In this document: one piece after another, positions 6,577 through 14,074 of the stretch
How positions within the stretch are numbered: the stretch's first letter is position 1
Layout: every line of letters begins with the position of its first letter
Source: an uncultured Bacilli bacterium
GTDB taxonomy: Bacteria; Bacillota_I; Bacilli_A; RF39; UBA660
Direction of reading: 5' to 3'
Assembly (NCBI GenBank): GCA_947628245.1
Contig: CANQZH010000002.1
Location: forward strand, 1 to 28,273
DNA length: 28,273 nt
Made by a program: the position numbers and the translations under genes
Notes under the pieces: generated by a model
Told to the model about the DNA's origin: nothing
Seen by the model: only the letters and a program-made list of their open reading frames with translations
The model's database searches: none

Positions 6577-7854
6577 CTAATCTTTTAAAGCCGTTATTGG
6601 TATTACAATAACTCCATCACTTCTAGTATATACAGCATTAGATAAACCACAAATTACACATAATGTTTTAGGAGGAATACCACCTTTTTCTTTAATAATA
6701 TTACTAACCCTTATTAAATTATTTGCCGCATCTTCTATTTGATTTGCCCCAAGTTTAATTTCAAAAGCAGCATAACTACCATCATCAAATTCTACAACAG
6801 CATCAAATTCATTACCACTATAATCTTGATAATGAAATAAATTCCAGTTATTAGCCTCAGCATATATTCTTAAATCTCTTTCCACCATAGCTTCAAAGAA
6901 AAAACCAAAAGTAAGTAAATCATTAACACATTTATCAACAGTTAAATTAAGTAAGGAAGTAGCAATCGATGGATCAACAAAATGTCTTTTTTCCATTTGC
7001 TTTACTCTCATACTACTTCTTATATTAGAATTAAATGGTAATTGATTTTCTATTAAATATAACTTACTTAAATCATCTAAATACTCTCCAATTGTTTTAA
7101 TATCTATATCTTCTCTTTCTAATCTTTTAATGTCATCTTTTAATTTATTAATAGAAATAGTTGTTGATTCATTTCTCGCTAGTGACCTTAATAATAACAT
7201 TACTTTATGCAAATCACGTTTTTTATTACTTATTCGATCTATATCCATATCAATTATTTCTTTAATATATTCTTTAGGTAATTTAATAGCTTCTTCAAAA
7301 GGAATATCAATACTTCCTGGAAAACCACCTCTTAAAACCAATTTTATAATTTCTTTTAAAGTTATATCACGTGTTTTTTTACTTTTAACTTTATTATTAT
7401 AAATATCTTTTAAAGAAACATCACCCGAAGAATCACCTGATTCATATAAACTCATAGGATACATTTTTAATTTTTTAATTCTTCCTGCACCAGAATGTTT
7501 AATTTTATCTTTTTCTCTCTCAGTTAAAACCGTAGATCCAGTTAAAATATATTTTCCCTTTACCCCATCTTCATCACATTTATAACGAGCCGCATCCCAT
7601 ATTAGAGGAACTTCTCGCCATTCATCAATTAATCTAGGAATACTTCCCTCAAATATTAATGAAATATCAGTTTCAGCAAGTCTTTTATTCTGATAATTAC
7701 CACTAGGATCCATAAGTAAAAATTCACTATTCGCGTGTTGTCTTCCAGCCCAAGTCTTACCTATCCACTTTGCCCCCACAATATTTATGGCACCATAAGC
7801 TTTCAAACTATCTTCAATTTGTTTATCAATCAATCTTGGTTTATATTTAGACAT
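6577..7854 (-). CDS. DUF4143-family AAA ATPase (ATP-binding protein)
   Basis: A 425-aa protein with an N-terminal AAA domain and a C-terminal DUF4143 domain. Walker A is GAKWIGKT (27-34) and Walker B is RLIDEW (D77, E78); a sensor-like ILTGST follows. PMSLYESGDSSG and LRGGFPG are typical of the family. The C-terminus carries a PD-(D/E)xK nuclease-like pattern: GNEFDAVVEF with E349 and D351, then FEIK with E365 and K367. The family is common and scattered in genomes, often in variable copy, and is not well understood; roles in stress or defence have been suggested. The start ATG 7854 is preceded by AAGGAG. It is transcribed alone from a strong promoter behind three 23-bp repeats. A second family member is at 17707-18942, only distantly similar. 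Confidence 0.88.
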   Translation of the reverse strand: MSKYKPRLIDKQIEDSLKAYGAINIVGAKWIGKTWAGRQHANSEFLLMDPSGNYQNKRLAETDISLIFEGSIPRLIDEWREVPLIWDAARYKCDEDGVKGKYILTGSTVLTEREKDKIKHSGAGRIKKLKMYPMSLYESGDSSGDVSLKDIYNNKVKSKKTRDITLKEIIKLVLRGGFPGSIDIPFEEAIKLPKEYIKEIIDMDIDRISNKKRDLHKVMLLLRSLARNESTTISINKLKDDIKRLEREDIDIKTIGEYLDDLSKLYLIENQLPFNSNIRSSMRVKQMEKRHFVDPSIATSLLNLTVDKCVNDLLTFGFFFEAMVERDLRIYAEANNWNLFHYQDYSGNEFDAVVEFDDGSYAAFEIKLGANQIEDAANNLIRVSNIIKEKGGIPPKTLCVICGLSNAVYTRSDGVIVIPITALKD

Positions 7855-7874
7855 AATATCAACTCCTTATTTAT

Positions 7875-7903
7875 ATTATAATACATTACCTTAAAAATGT
7901 CTA
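7875..7903 (-). promoter_or_regulatory. Promoter of the DUF4143 ATPase at 6577-7854
   Basis: Minus strand -35 TAGACA (7903-7898), 17-base spacer, perfect -10 TATAAT (7880-7875). The start codon at 7854 is preceded by AAGGAG. The 23-bp repeat array begins 5 bases upstream of the -35. Confidence 0.75.
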
Positions 7904-7907
7904 TTTT

Positions 7908-7976
7908 ATTGGATGATATTTTTGCATTCCATTGGATGATATTTTTAAGTTTCATTGGATAATTTTTTAATTAAAC
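7908..7976 (-). repeat. Three 23-bp tandem repeats, probable operator array
   Basis: Units begin at 7908, 7931 and 7954, a period of exactly 23. Copies one and two share ATTGGATGATATTTTT; copy three is ATTGGATAATTTTTTA, with two differences. The last 7 bases of each unit vary, so the 16-base core rather than the whole unit is conserved. The array lies just upstream of the ATPase -35 and between divergent genes (ATPase minus, acpS plus). Binding sites for a regulator, possibly the ATPase itself, are the simplest reading. Confidence 0.75.
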
Positions 7977-8001
7977 TTATCTAGTAAATAAACTTATATT
8001 A

Positions 8002-8023
8002 TGTTAAAATTTAAAAAGGTGAT
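8002..8023 (+). promoter_or_regulatory. acpS extended -10 and ribosome site
   Basis: TGTTAAAAT (8002-8010) is a good extended -10; no clear -35 is visible. AAGGTGAT (8016-8023) then precedes the acpS ATG at 8027. The transcript would have a very short leader. Confidence 0.45.
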
Positions 8024-8026
8024 AAT

Positions 8027-8356
8027 ATGTTAATCGGTACTGATATTTTATTTATTCCCCGAATTAAAAAAATGGAAAACAACGAAGCATTCTTAAAAAA
8101 AATTTATACATCAAAAGAAAGAGAAATTGCTAATACATTTAAAGAACCAACTAATTTCTATGCCACAAGATTTGCTGCCAAAGAAGCCATCATCAAAGCT
8201 ACAAATGGCAAATTTGATTTTAATGAAATTGAAATATTAAAAGATGAAGATGGGAAACCCCTTCCCCATATAATTAATCATCAAGAAATAACTATTAACT
8301 TATCTTTATCTTTTGATAATGATTATGCAATAGCCTTTTGCATCATAAAAAAATAA
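8027..8356 (+). CDS. acpS: Holo-[acyl-carrier-protein] synthase
   Basis: A 109-aa AcpS-type phosphopantetheinyl transferase that moves 4'-phosphopantetheine from CoA to the serine of acyl carrier protein. Magnesium-binding signatures are GTDILFIPRI (D6) at the N-terminus and RFAAKEAIIKA (E53). Helix F-A-A-K-E-A is canonical. Near the C-terminus the usual SxSHxxxYA appears as LSLSFDNDYAIAF, with Phe96 where His is common. It is slightly short (usual 115-125 aa). The ATG is set by AAGGTGAT. It is one of few plus-strand genes, and its likely client is the carrier protein encoded at 6229-6471. A terminator follows directly. Confidence 0.93.
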   Translation: MLIGTDILFIPRIKKMENNEAFLKKIYTSKEREIANTFKEPTNFYATRFAAKEAIIKATNGKFDFNEIEILKDEDGKPLPHIINHQEITINLSLSFDNDYAIAFCIIKK

Positions 8357-8375
8357 CGATGACAAGTCGTTATTT
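8351..8375. terminator. Bidirectional terminator after acpS
   Basis: Stem AAATAACGA (8351-8359), loop TGACAAG, stem TCGTTATTT (8367-8375), followed by TT on the plus strand. On the minus strand it is followed by a T-run (8350-8347). The stem includes the acpS stop. It serves acpS and, from the other side, the minus-strand RNA candidate. Confidence 0.8.
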
Positions 8376-8384
8376 TTAGTTTGA

Positions 8385-8575
8385 ATAAACTTTAATTTAG
8401 TCGAATTAAAGTCCCTTGTTCTGAAGTTTTCTTTCTTCCTATGATCATATACTTAATAAAAACAAGATCCATAAGGACATTCAAAAGCATCTTCATATAC
8501 CAAAATACGATAAGAGATAATAGAAAATAAACCAAAGTAGATTTCCTATTATCAATTGCATATCTTTATTAAGCA
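8385..8575 (-). ncRNA. Candidate structured non-coding RNA, about 190 nt
   Basis: The 253-base gap between acpS and the transporter gene has its own strong minus-strand promoter and terminator but no credible frame. Hairpins in order: AATTGC/GCAATT at the 5' end; GATAATAG/CTATTATC around 8515-8552; a compound helix in which GTCC and CTTGTTT (separated by an 8-base bulge) pair with the contiguous GAACAAG-GGAC; and a 3' hairpin ACTTTAATT/AATTAAAGT (8389-8412). An alternative long-range pairing exists between ACTTTGGTTT (8538-8529) and AAATTAAAGT. The size would suit a 6S-type regulatory RNA, but I see no family-specific motif and do not assign it. Confidence 0.5.
8389..8412 (-). terminator. Hairpin terminator of the RNA candidate
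   Basis: Perfect 9-bp stem ACTTTAATT / AATTAAAGT with a 6-base loop, followed on the minus strand by TTTATT. The T-tract is weak, and read-through would stop at the stronger terminator at 8351-8375. Confidence 0.5.
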
Positions 8576-8580
8576 ATTCT

Positions 8581-8609
8581 ATTATAAACTAATATCCAAA
8601 AAATTTCAA
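8581..8609 (-). promoter_or_regulatory. Promoter of the RNA candidate
   Basis: Minus strand -35 TTGAAA (8609-8604), 17-base spacer, -10 TATAAT (8586-8581). It begins immediately after the transporter stop at 8610. Predicted start of transcription is near 8574. No minus-strand protein gene lies downstream until the ATPase at 7854, with acpS convergent in between. Confidence 0.7.
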
Positions 8610-11600
8610 TTACTTAACTGACTTTTTTACAATAAATTTGTCAAAGAAAGCCAAAAGTGCTGGCAATAAAATTAAAATCAAAATAGTAGAACAAACTGTC
8701 CCATAAGAAATAGTCTTACATATTTTAGAAGCAATAGCCGAAGAAAAATAAGCAATAATTAAAGTAACAATAATCAAAATAGAACTAGAAGTTACAATAG
8801 TATGTGCTGAATTTTGATAAGCCAATTTAATTGCTTCTTTCATATTTAAACTTTTACGATACTCCAAATAATAAGAAGTATAAACAATCGCATAATCAAT
8901 AGTTGCTCCCATCAAAATACATTGAACAATTAATAAAGAAATAAAATAAACACTTTCACCAGTAATTGATATAATTCCCATTGTTAAATATACAGCACTT
9001 TGAATAATTAAAACTAAAATAATTGGAATAAAAATTGATTTAAAAGTTAAAGCTACAACCATAAAAATAGCAATCATTGTAATAACAGTAATTAAATTTA
9101 ACTCATCATTAAAACTTTTACTCATCTCATAAGCTACTAAAGAATCCCCAATAACATAATAAGAACTTAAATTATCTTTAAACATCTCATCAACATTTTC
9201 AATAAAATTAAAAGTATCTTCATTTTCTAAATCTAACTCAGTATTTAATACAACTCTTGAATACTTATCTCCAACTAATAAATCTTTAGCATCTTTAATC
9301 GTCTTTTTAGCATCAACTATATTATTCATCATCTCTTCATCAATATAATCTTTAAACTTATCATCAACAATAATATCATTATTTAAATAATTAACAAACT
9401 CTTCAACAGTCATCTGCCATTCTACATTATATTCATTATCACTACCATAATATAAATATAATACTTCAATCATCTTTCTTTCTACATCATTAGATAATTT
9501 ATTTAAAACCGCAAACATCTCATCATTAGTATATAAAACATCATAATTATTCATAATCCCATTTACTACTTTTAACTTATTAATTTTATCTTCATCAAAA
9601 TTACTCTTATATAAATCATTACTAATAACATCATTTAAAATAAAACTAATAAATTCTTTTAAACTAATCTTATAATTATTATTAATATATATTGAAGAAT
9701 ATAAACCATACAATAATTTAGTATCATCATAAGATATATTTAATAAACTAGCCATATCTTTACTAGAATAAACTTGTTTGTTAATAACTCCTTTCATAAC
9801 TTTATTTACTAAAGATAAATTATTAATTTCATTTTCTTTAAAATTTTTCTTTAATTCATTATTATTTAAAATAAAGGAAGAAAACTCTAAAGGAGTTAAA
9901 GTAACTTTATTATTATCAACAACATACAAAACATAAATACTTTTAACTGTATCCTCAGGAATATTAATTATCTTAGATAATTGTTCATAACTATATTTAT
10001 CATTACTATTCATCACAACTTGAATTAACTTTAATTTACTAACCGTTTCTTTATCTAAACTATCACTATTTAATAAAAGTAAATTAACAAATTCTTTAGG
10101 ACTACTCTTTAAATCATTACTAATTAAATTATATATTTTATTAACATCTTCAACTGGTATTTTTAATTTCATAGCCATTTCTTTAACTGAATACTTAGTT
10201 TTATCTTTAATAAGTTCACTAAGAGTAAAAGAAGAAGTATCATAATTATCTAAATAAGAAGTCTTACTCTTAATAGCATTTATTCCACCAATAAATTCAC
10301 TAATTGTCATTTTACTTTTATTTTCTTTAAATAATAAAACATTATTAACAACTTCTTCTTTCATTCCAAATAAATTAGCTAATTCCTTAACAGTTAATTC
10401 TTTATTAATAGTTTCTTCATTACTAAAAATACTTAACATCTTAATTTCTTCAATCATTTTACTATCAAAATTTTTAGCATATTCTTGATTACTAACTAAA
10501 TTATTCAAACAAAAATCAGCAAATTCTTTAATACTTAATTTATCTTCAATCTTATTATTAATTAAATAATATTTAAACAATTCTTTAATACTCTTAGCAT
10601 CAATATTAAAAAGTTTACTTAAATTTTGATCATCCATTTTAGAATTTATAACTGACTCATCAATAAATTTATTTAAAACTTTTAATTGACTACCATCAAT
10701 CTTATATTTATCATTAGTTAAAACATCTTGATTCATAAACTTCATAAAATCATTAATCGATAATTTAACATCAGTATTAATCGCTAAATAATATACAATT
10801 AAATCTTTTACTTTATCATTATCAATACCTAAAATATTAGCAATATCTAAACTATCTCTTTGATAATTAATATTTTCTTTAGTAACAAAATTCTTTAATC
10901 TAGCAATATCTTTTTTCATCTCATCATCAATTTTTTCATTAGTCTTTGGATTATTATAAGCTTCATTTTGAATAAAATTAATAAATTGTTCAAAAGTAAT
11001 TTTATTATTATTATTATCTTTATTAAAATAATTATAATAAACAATTTTTAATAAATAATCATCAACTGTAACATCACTACCTAAATCATTTAATTTACTA
11101 TTTAATTTATCATAACTTAATTTTTCATTAATTGTATTTGAATACCCCAAAACTTCTTTAACTTTATCTTTATTTTCTAATTCATCTAAATAATTACCCA
11201 TTTTATTTTCATCTTGATTATCATATATAATAGCAATTTGATTATTTTCTTTAAATATTTTAGATATTTCATCAGCTTGTTTATCAGTATATAAAATACC
11301 TAAATTACCTTTAAACATTAAAGAAAAACCAAAAATAATTAAAAACAAAGGTAATACCATAAAACGATATTTATAACTTAAATTAGCCAATTTCTTAAAT
11401 CTTACATTAGGACTTTTCTTTTTAGTTTTATCAATAAATTTATCAAACATTAATATCAAAGCAGGTAAAACAAAGAAAATACATATTAAACTAAACAATA
11501 CCCCTTTAGCTAGAATAAACCCTAAATCTTTTCCAATTTTAAAACTCATAAAAATCAAAGATAATAATCCAACAATAGTTGTAACTGAACTACTACTAAT

Positions 11601-12356
11601 AGACAAAAAAGATTTACCTAAAGCTTCTTTCATCGCTAAAACTTTATCTTTAGTTTTCTTCTTTTCTTCATCATAACGATTCATTAACATAATAGAGTAA
11701 TCCATTGATAAAGCCATTTGTAAAATAGCACAAATAGAATTAGTAATATGAGATACACTTGGAAAGAAAATATTTGTTCCTTTATTTATAACAACTGCCA
11801 TTAAAATAGCCGTCAAAAATAAAAAAGGTTCAACATAAGATTCACACATAATAAGTAAAATAACTAAAGCACTTAAAACTGCTAAAACAACAATCCCAAA
11901 AGGTAAAACAGTTTTATTTGCTTCAGCAACATTCCCACTAGTAAAACAATCAGGATATTTACTTATAACTTGATTATAAACTTCTTTAGCTTCCCAAGAA
12001 TCTTTTTCACCATCAATACTTAAAACATACAATGTATATCCATCTTTATTATAATCAGAACTAGCATCATAAGAAACTTCTTTAACCCCATTAATATTTT
12101 CTAACTCACTTTTAACTAATTCTTTATTATCTAAATTATTAAACATTACATTTAAAGTACTAACTGCTACATCACTAAATTCTTCTTCCATAATATCCAT
12201 ACCAATTCTTGTATTAGAAGTATCAGGTAAATATTTAGCAATATCATAATTAATATTTACTTTGTTCAATAAAAAAACACTAATAACCGTTAAGATAATA
12301 AAAATAACTAAAATAAAATATCTTTTATCAATAATAAAATCAGTTATTTTTTTCAC
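8610..12356 (-). CDS. MMPL/RND-family transporter with giant repeat-bearing loop
   Basis: About 1248 aa, against 700-1050 for ordinary Gram-positive MMPL proteins. The N-terminus has one helix (RYFILVIFIILTVISVFLL), an extracytoplasmic stretch with YLPDTSN, then five helices at about 160-310, including the core MALSMDYSIMLMNRYDEEK. A seventh follows near 335. The C-terminus repeats the plan with ITMIAIFMVVALTF and ILMGATIDYAIVYTSYYLEYR. Between them about 700 residues form the second extracytoplasmic loop, containing about eight degenerate 68-85-residue repeats anchored on T/S-x-x-E-F-x-x-F-x-x-N. Such proteins export lipids or peptides with proton flow; the substrate is unknown. GTG 12356 has AAAGGA at about 10 bases; ATG 12365 is too close and GTG 12383 has no site. 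It is divergent from a TetR gene that probably regulates it. Confidence 0.85.
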   Translation of the reverse strand: MKKITDFIIDKRYFILVIFIILTVISVFLLNKVNINYDIAKYLPDTSNTRIGMDIMEEEFSDVAVSTLNVMFNNLDNKELVKSELENINGVKEVSYDASSDYNKDGYTLYVLSIDGEKDSWEAKEVYNQVISKYPDCFTSGNVAEANKTVLPFGIVVLAVLSALVILLIMCESYVEPFLFLTAILMAVVINKGTNIFFPSVSHITNSICAILQMALSMDYSIMLMNRYDEEKKKTKDKVLAMKEALGKSFLSISSSSVTTIVGLLSLIFMSFKIGKDLGFILAKGVLFSLICIFFVLPALILMFDKFIDKTKKKSPNVRFKKLANLSYKYRFMVLPLFLIIFGFSLMFKGNLGILYTDKQADEISKIFKENNQIAIIYDNQDENKMGNYLDELENKDKVKEVLGYSNTINEKLSYDKLNSKLNDLGSDVTVDDYLLKIVYYNYFNKDNNNNKITFEQFINFIQNEAYNNPKTNEKIDDEMKKDIARLKNFVTKENINYQRDSLDIANILGIDNDKVKDLIVYYLAINTDVKLSINDFMKFMNQDVLTNDKYKIDGSQLKVLNKFIDESVINSKMDDQNLSKLFNIDAKSIKELFKYYLINNKIEDKLSIKEFADFCLNNLVSNQEYAKNFDSKMIEEIKMLSIFSNEETINKELTVKELANLFGMKEEVVNNVLLFKENKSKMTISEFIGGINAIKSKTSYLDNYDTSSFTLSELIKDKTKYSVKEMAMKLKIPVEDVNKIYNLISNDLKSSPKEFVNLLLLNSDSLDKETVSKLKLIQVVMNSNDKYSYEQLSKIINIPEDTVKSIYVLYVVDNNKVTLTPLEFSSFILNNNELKKNFKENEINNLSLVNKVMKGVINKQVYSSKDMASLLNISYDDTKLLYGLYSSIYINNNYKISLKEFISFILNDVISNDLYKSNFDEDKINKLKVVNGIMNNYDVLYTNDEMFAVLNKLSNDVERKMIEVLYLYYGSDNEYNVEWQMTVEEFVNYLNNDIIVDDKFKDYIDEEMMNNIVDAKKTIKDAKDLLVGDKYSRVVLNTELDLENEDTFNFIENVDEMFKDNLSSYYVIGDSLVAYEMSKSFNDELNLITVITMIAIFMVVALTFKSIFIPIILVLIIQSAVYLTMGIISITGESVYFISLLIVQCILMGATIDYAIVYTSYYLEYRKSLNMKEAIKLAYQNSAHTIVTSSSILIIVTLIIAYFSSAIASKICKTISYGTVCSTILILILLPALLAFFDKFIVKKSVK
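9375..11005 (-). repeat. Coding repeats in the transporter loop (about eight units)
   Basis: Eight copies of a motif like I-T/S-x-x-E-F-x-x-F-x-x-N lie at roughly 10985, 10745, 10525, 10293, 10090, 9880, 9650 and 9395, spaced 200-255 bases. Examples are ITFEQFINFIQN, LSINDFMKFMNQ, LSIKEFADFCLNN, ISLKEFISFILND and MTVEEFVNYLNND. Between anchors each unit has a second helix pair ending in hydrophobic-L-Y/F. The units are diverged at DNA level, so this is an old protein repeat, not a recent expansion. Confidence 0.7.
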
Positions 12357-12435
12357 TAAAATCATTTCCTTTCTAAAAACCACAATATATTATATTCTTA
12401 AGAAAACTATTATGAAAGCATAAAAAATAAAAAAG

Positions 12436-12451
12436 TGTCTAAATTTAGACA
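12436..12451. promoter_or_regulatory. TetR operator, perfect 16-bp palindrome
   Basis: TGTCTAAATTTAGACA is its own reverse complement. It sits between the divergent transporter and regulator genes and covers the regulator -35. A dimeric TetR protein bound here would block its own promoter and could block the transporter's. Confidence 0.75.
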
Positions 12452-12475
12452 TATAATTAAATATTGTAGTATAAT
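12446..12475 (+). promoter_or_regulatory. Promoter of the TetR gene
   Basis: -35 TAGACA (12446-12451), 18-base spacer, perfect -10 TATAAT (12470-12475). The -35 is the right end of the palindromic operator. The transcript starts about 18 bases before the ATG at 12501, so any start upstream of that is ruled out. Confidence 0.7.
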
Positions 12476-12500
12476 TTATTTAGAAAGAAGGAAAAAGAAA

Positions 12501-13049
12501 ATGAAAGTAGAATGTCTAAATTCATCTTCAATCAAAACAAGAAATAAAATCAAACAAGCTTTTGTCGAATTAATAAATGAAAAAAAGCAATTAAATAAAA
12601 TAACTATCAAAGAATTAGCCAAAAAAGCTGACATAACAAGAAGTACCTTTTACACTCATTATGATAACCTCTACCAAGTAGTAGAAGAATATAAACTTCA
12701 AACAATTGAACTATTATGTAATGAAGATTTAATTTTGACTTCTAAACAAGATATCTTAAATTATTTTGATAATATCTTTGAATGTCTAAAAAAGAATAAT
12801 GATACATATAAACAATTACTAACAGCAGACGATTCTTTATTATTCTTATTTAAATTAAAAGACATAGCCAGTATTAAAATTTATAATGCTTTAAAAAACA
12901 ATAATATCGAATATTTAGATTTAACCATATCTTTCCTAATGAACGGCATTCTAATGGAAATCATCAAATACTATCGAAATGAAAGTAACTATAATTTAGA
13001 TGATTTATTAATAAACATCAAAAAATGGTTTAATAAATTATTAAATTAA
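12501..13049 (+). CDS. TetR-family regulator of the MMPL transporter
   Basis: 182 aa. The N-terminal DNA-binding domain (about residues 12-58) shows the TetR helix-turn-helix ITIKELAKKADITRSTFYTH followed by YDNLYQVVEEY. The C-terminal half is helical, probably ligand-binding, resembling the TetR/AcrR C-terminal domains of Gram-positive bacteria. ATG 12501 follows AGAAGG at 9 bases and lies after the promoter. It is divergent from the large transporter with one shared intergenic region holding a 16-bp palindrome, the usual layout of an efflux pump and its ligand-sensing repressor. The ligand is unknown. Confidence 0.9.
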   Translation: MKVECLNSSSIKTRNKIKQAFVELINEKKQLNKITIKELAKKADITRSTFYTHYDNLYQVVEEYKLQTIELLCNEDLILTSKQDILNYFDNIFECLKKNNDTYKQLLTADDSLLFLFKLKDIASIKIYNALKNNNIEYLDLTISFLMNGILMEIIKYYRNESNYNLDDLLINIKKWFNKLLN

Positions 13050-13053
13050 ACCA
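13020..13053 (-). terminator. Terminator of the DUF433/DUF5615 operon
   Basis: Minus strand stem TGGTTTAAT (13053-13045), 10-base loop, stem ATTAAACCA (13034-13026), then a T-run from 13025. It overlaps the 3' end of the convergent TetR gene. Confidence 0.7.
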
Positions 13054-13082
13054 ATTAACTTTAAATAAGAATGAAAATTAAT

Positions 13083-13484
13083 TTACATACAATCTAATAT
13101 AAAAAAAGTTTTAACATATTGTTTAAAAATATGTTTTCTTTTGCTATATACCTTTTTTTCACAAATAACTTTTTTTAAATCAATTTGATATAAAACATTT
13201 TTATATTCCATTGTTTTTATTTTATTTAAAAGTTCTATTAAAACTTCCATAGGATTTTTTAATTTACCATTCAATTTTATTATTCCATAATGTTCTCTAA
13301 TTCTAAATTTTAAATAATCAGAATCATAAGAAATAATTGTTTTTTTATTTTTTACAGCATAATTAAATATATCTTCATCTTTCTTCCCTTGATTTTTATC
13401 TATAACGTGTTCTACATCATATCCTGCTTTTTTTAAATCTCGTTTAAAAGAAAAAGGAATATTTTCATCTAATAATAATTTCAT
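13083..13484 (-). CDS. DUF5615 PIN-like toxin
   Basis: 133 aa. The N-terminal 60 residues are a clear DUF5615/Mut7-C-like PIN fold: LLLDENIP (D6, E7), GYDVEHV, GKKDEDIF (D36, E37, D38) and TIISYDSDYL (D54, D56). These acidic residues would form the metal site of a nuclease. The start overlaps the stop of the upstream DUF433 gene as ATGA, a typical coupled toxin-antitoxin arrangement with the antitoxin first. The tail after about residue 95 is basic and slightly longer than usual (IDLKKVICEKKVYSKRKHIF). RNA cleavage is inferred from the fold, not shown for this family in general. Confidence 0.82.
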   Translation of the reverse strand: MKLLLDENIPFSFKRDLKKAGYDVEHVIDKNQGKKDEDIFNYAVKNKKTIISYDSDYLKFRIREHYGIIKLNGKLKNPMEVLIELLNKIKTMEYKNVLYQIDLKKVICEKKVYSKRKHIFKQYVKTFFILDCM

Positions 13485-13861
13485 TTAAGCAAAGTTTTGT
13501 AACCATAATTTTTTAAGCAATATAATAAGGCTACCATAACTTTTTCTTCATCAAGTGCAGGATAATTTTCTATTACATCTTTAATAAGACTATCAATATT
13601 TCCATTATAAATATTAATATTTATAGAAATATAATTCCATATATTTTTAGGTTTAATTCTAGTACCTTTAAAAACTAACTCGCCAGAACATATATCATCA
13701 TTAGATTCTAAAAATTCATTATAATTAAAATTATTAGCAATCTTTTTTAACTTATAAATCAATAAATGCATTTCAAGAAATTCAATTATTGGATTTCTTT
13801 TATTTTGTTTTATTTCTTGATCAGCTTTATTATACATTTCCTTTAATAGAGTACCTTCCAT
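13481..13861 (-). CDS. DUF433 antitoxin
   Basis: 126 aa. The C-terminal DUF433 domain shows the signature ICSGELVFKGTRIKPKNIWN followed by IDSLIKDVIENYPALDEEKV, a winged-helix-like DNA-binding domain. The N-terminal 50 residues (MEGTLLKEMYNKADQEIKQN) are helical and extra. ATG 13861 is fixed by GAGGAGG just upstream; the longer frame to 13957 would begin inside the promoter. The gene precedes and overlaps the DUF5615 gene by 4 bases, the standard DUF433/DUF5615 pair. It is likely to autoregulate. Confidence 0.8.
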   Translation of the reverse strand: MEGTLLKEMYNKADQEIKQNKRNPIIEFLEMHLLIYKLKKIANNFNYNEFLESNDDICSGELVFKGTRIKPKNIWNYISININIYNGNIDSLIKDVIENYPALDEEKVMVALLYCLKNYGYKTLLK

Positions 13862-13897
13862 ATTATACCTCCTCAATCTTTTCCATTTTCTATGGCA

Positions 13898-13948
13898 ATC
13901 ATACCATAAGTTGTGAAAATATTCTACTACACTTTTAAGTTTTGTCAA
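13898..13948 (-). promoter_or_regulatory. Promoter region of the toxin-antitoxin pair
   Basis: A perfect -35 TTGACA (13948-13943), 16-base spacer and TAGAAT (13926-13921) form a good promoter. A second -10-like TATGAT (13903-13898) lies closer to the gene. The start codon is at 13861. Confidence 0.6.
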
Positions 13949-14039
13949 GTAACCCACCTCTACATTATTAATATACTCTATTTATAGAAAATAAAATATC
14001 GAATTTTGTAAATATAGGCTATTTAAAAATGTTTTAACG

Positions 14040-14068
14040 TTGAATATATATTTAAAATTGTTTATAAT
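14040..14068 (+). promoter_or_regulatory. Promoter of a candidate small RNA
   Basis: -35 TTGAAT (14040-14045), 17-base spacer, perfect -10 TATAAT (14063-14068). There is no plus-strand coding frame downstream; nifJ is convergent. Confidence 0.7.
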
Positions 14069-14074
14069 ACAAAT

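Noticed and set aside
7130..7402. 90-aa plus-strand frame antisense to the DUF4143 ATPase
   Set aside because: Antisense shadow of a well-supported coding region; composition is Leu/Ile/Ser as expected of AT-rich antisense.
7908..7976. CRISPR array or replication iterons
   Set aside because: Only three units with 7-base variable parts and no spacer-sized gaps; no cas or rep gene is nearby.
8395..8566. Short frames in the RNA candidate (for example a 22-codon hydrophobic frame and a 34-codon frame starting MKMLLNVLMD)
   Set aside because: No ribosome sites, overlapping each other in different frames, and the stems explain the region better. A decayed small membrane-protein gene is not fully excluded.
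12435..12500. Upstream extension of the TetR gene
   Set aside because: It would start inside the operator and ahead of the -10, so it cannot be in the transcript; ATG 12501 has a good ribosome site.
13862..13957. N-terminal extension of the DUF433 gene
   Set aside because: It begins inside the promoter; GAGGAGG just before ATG 13861 fixes the start.
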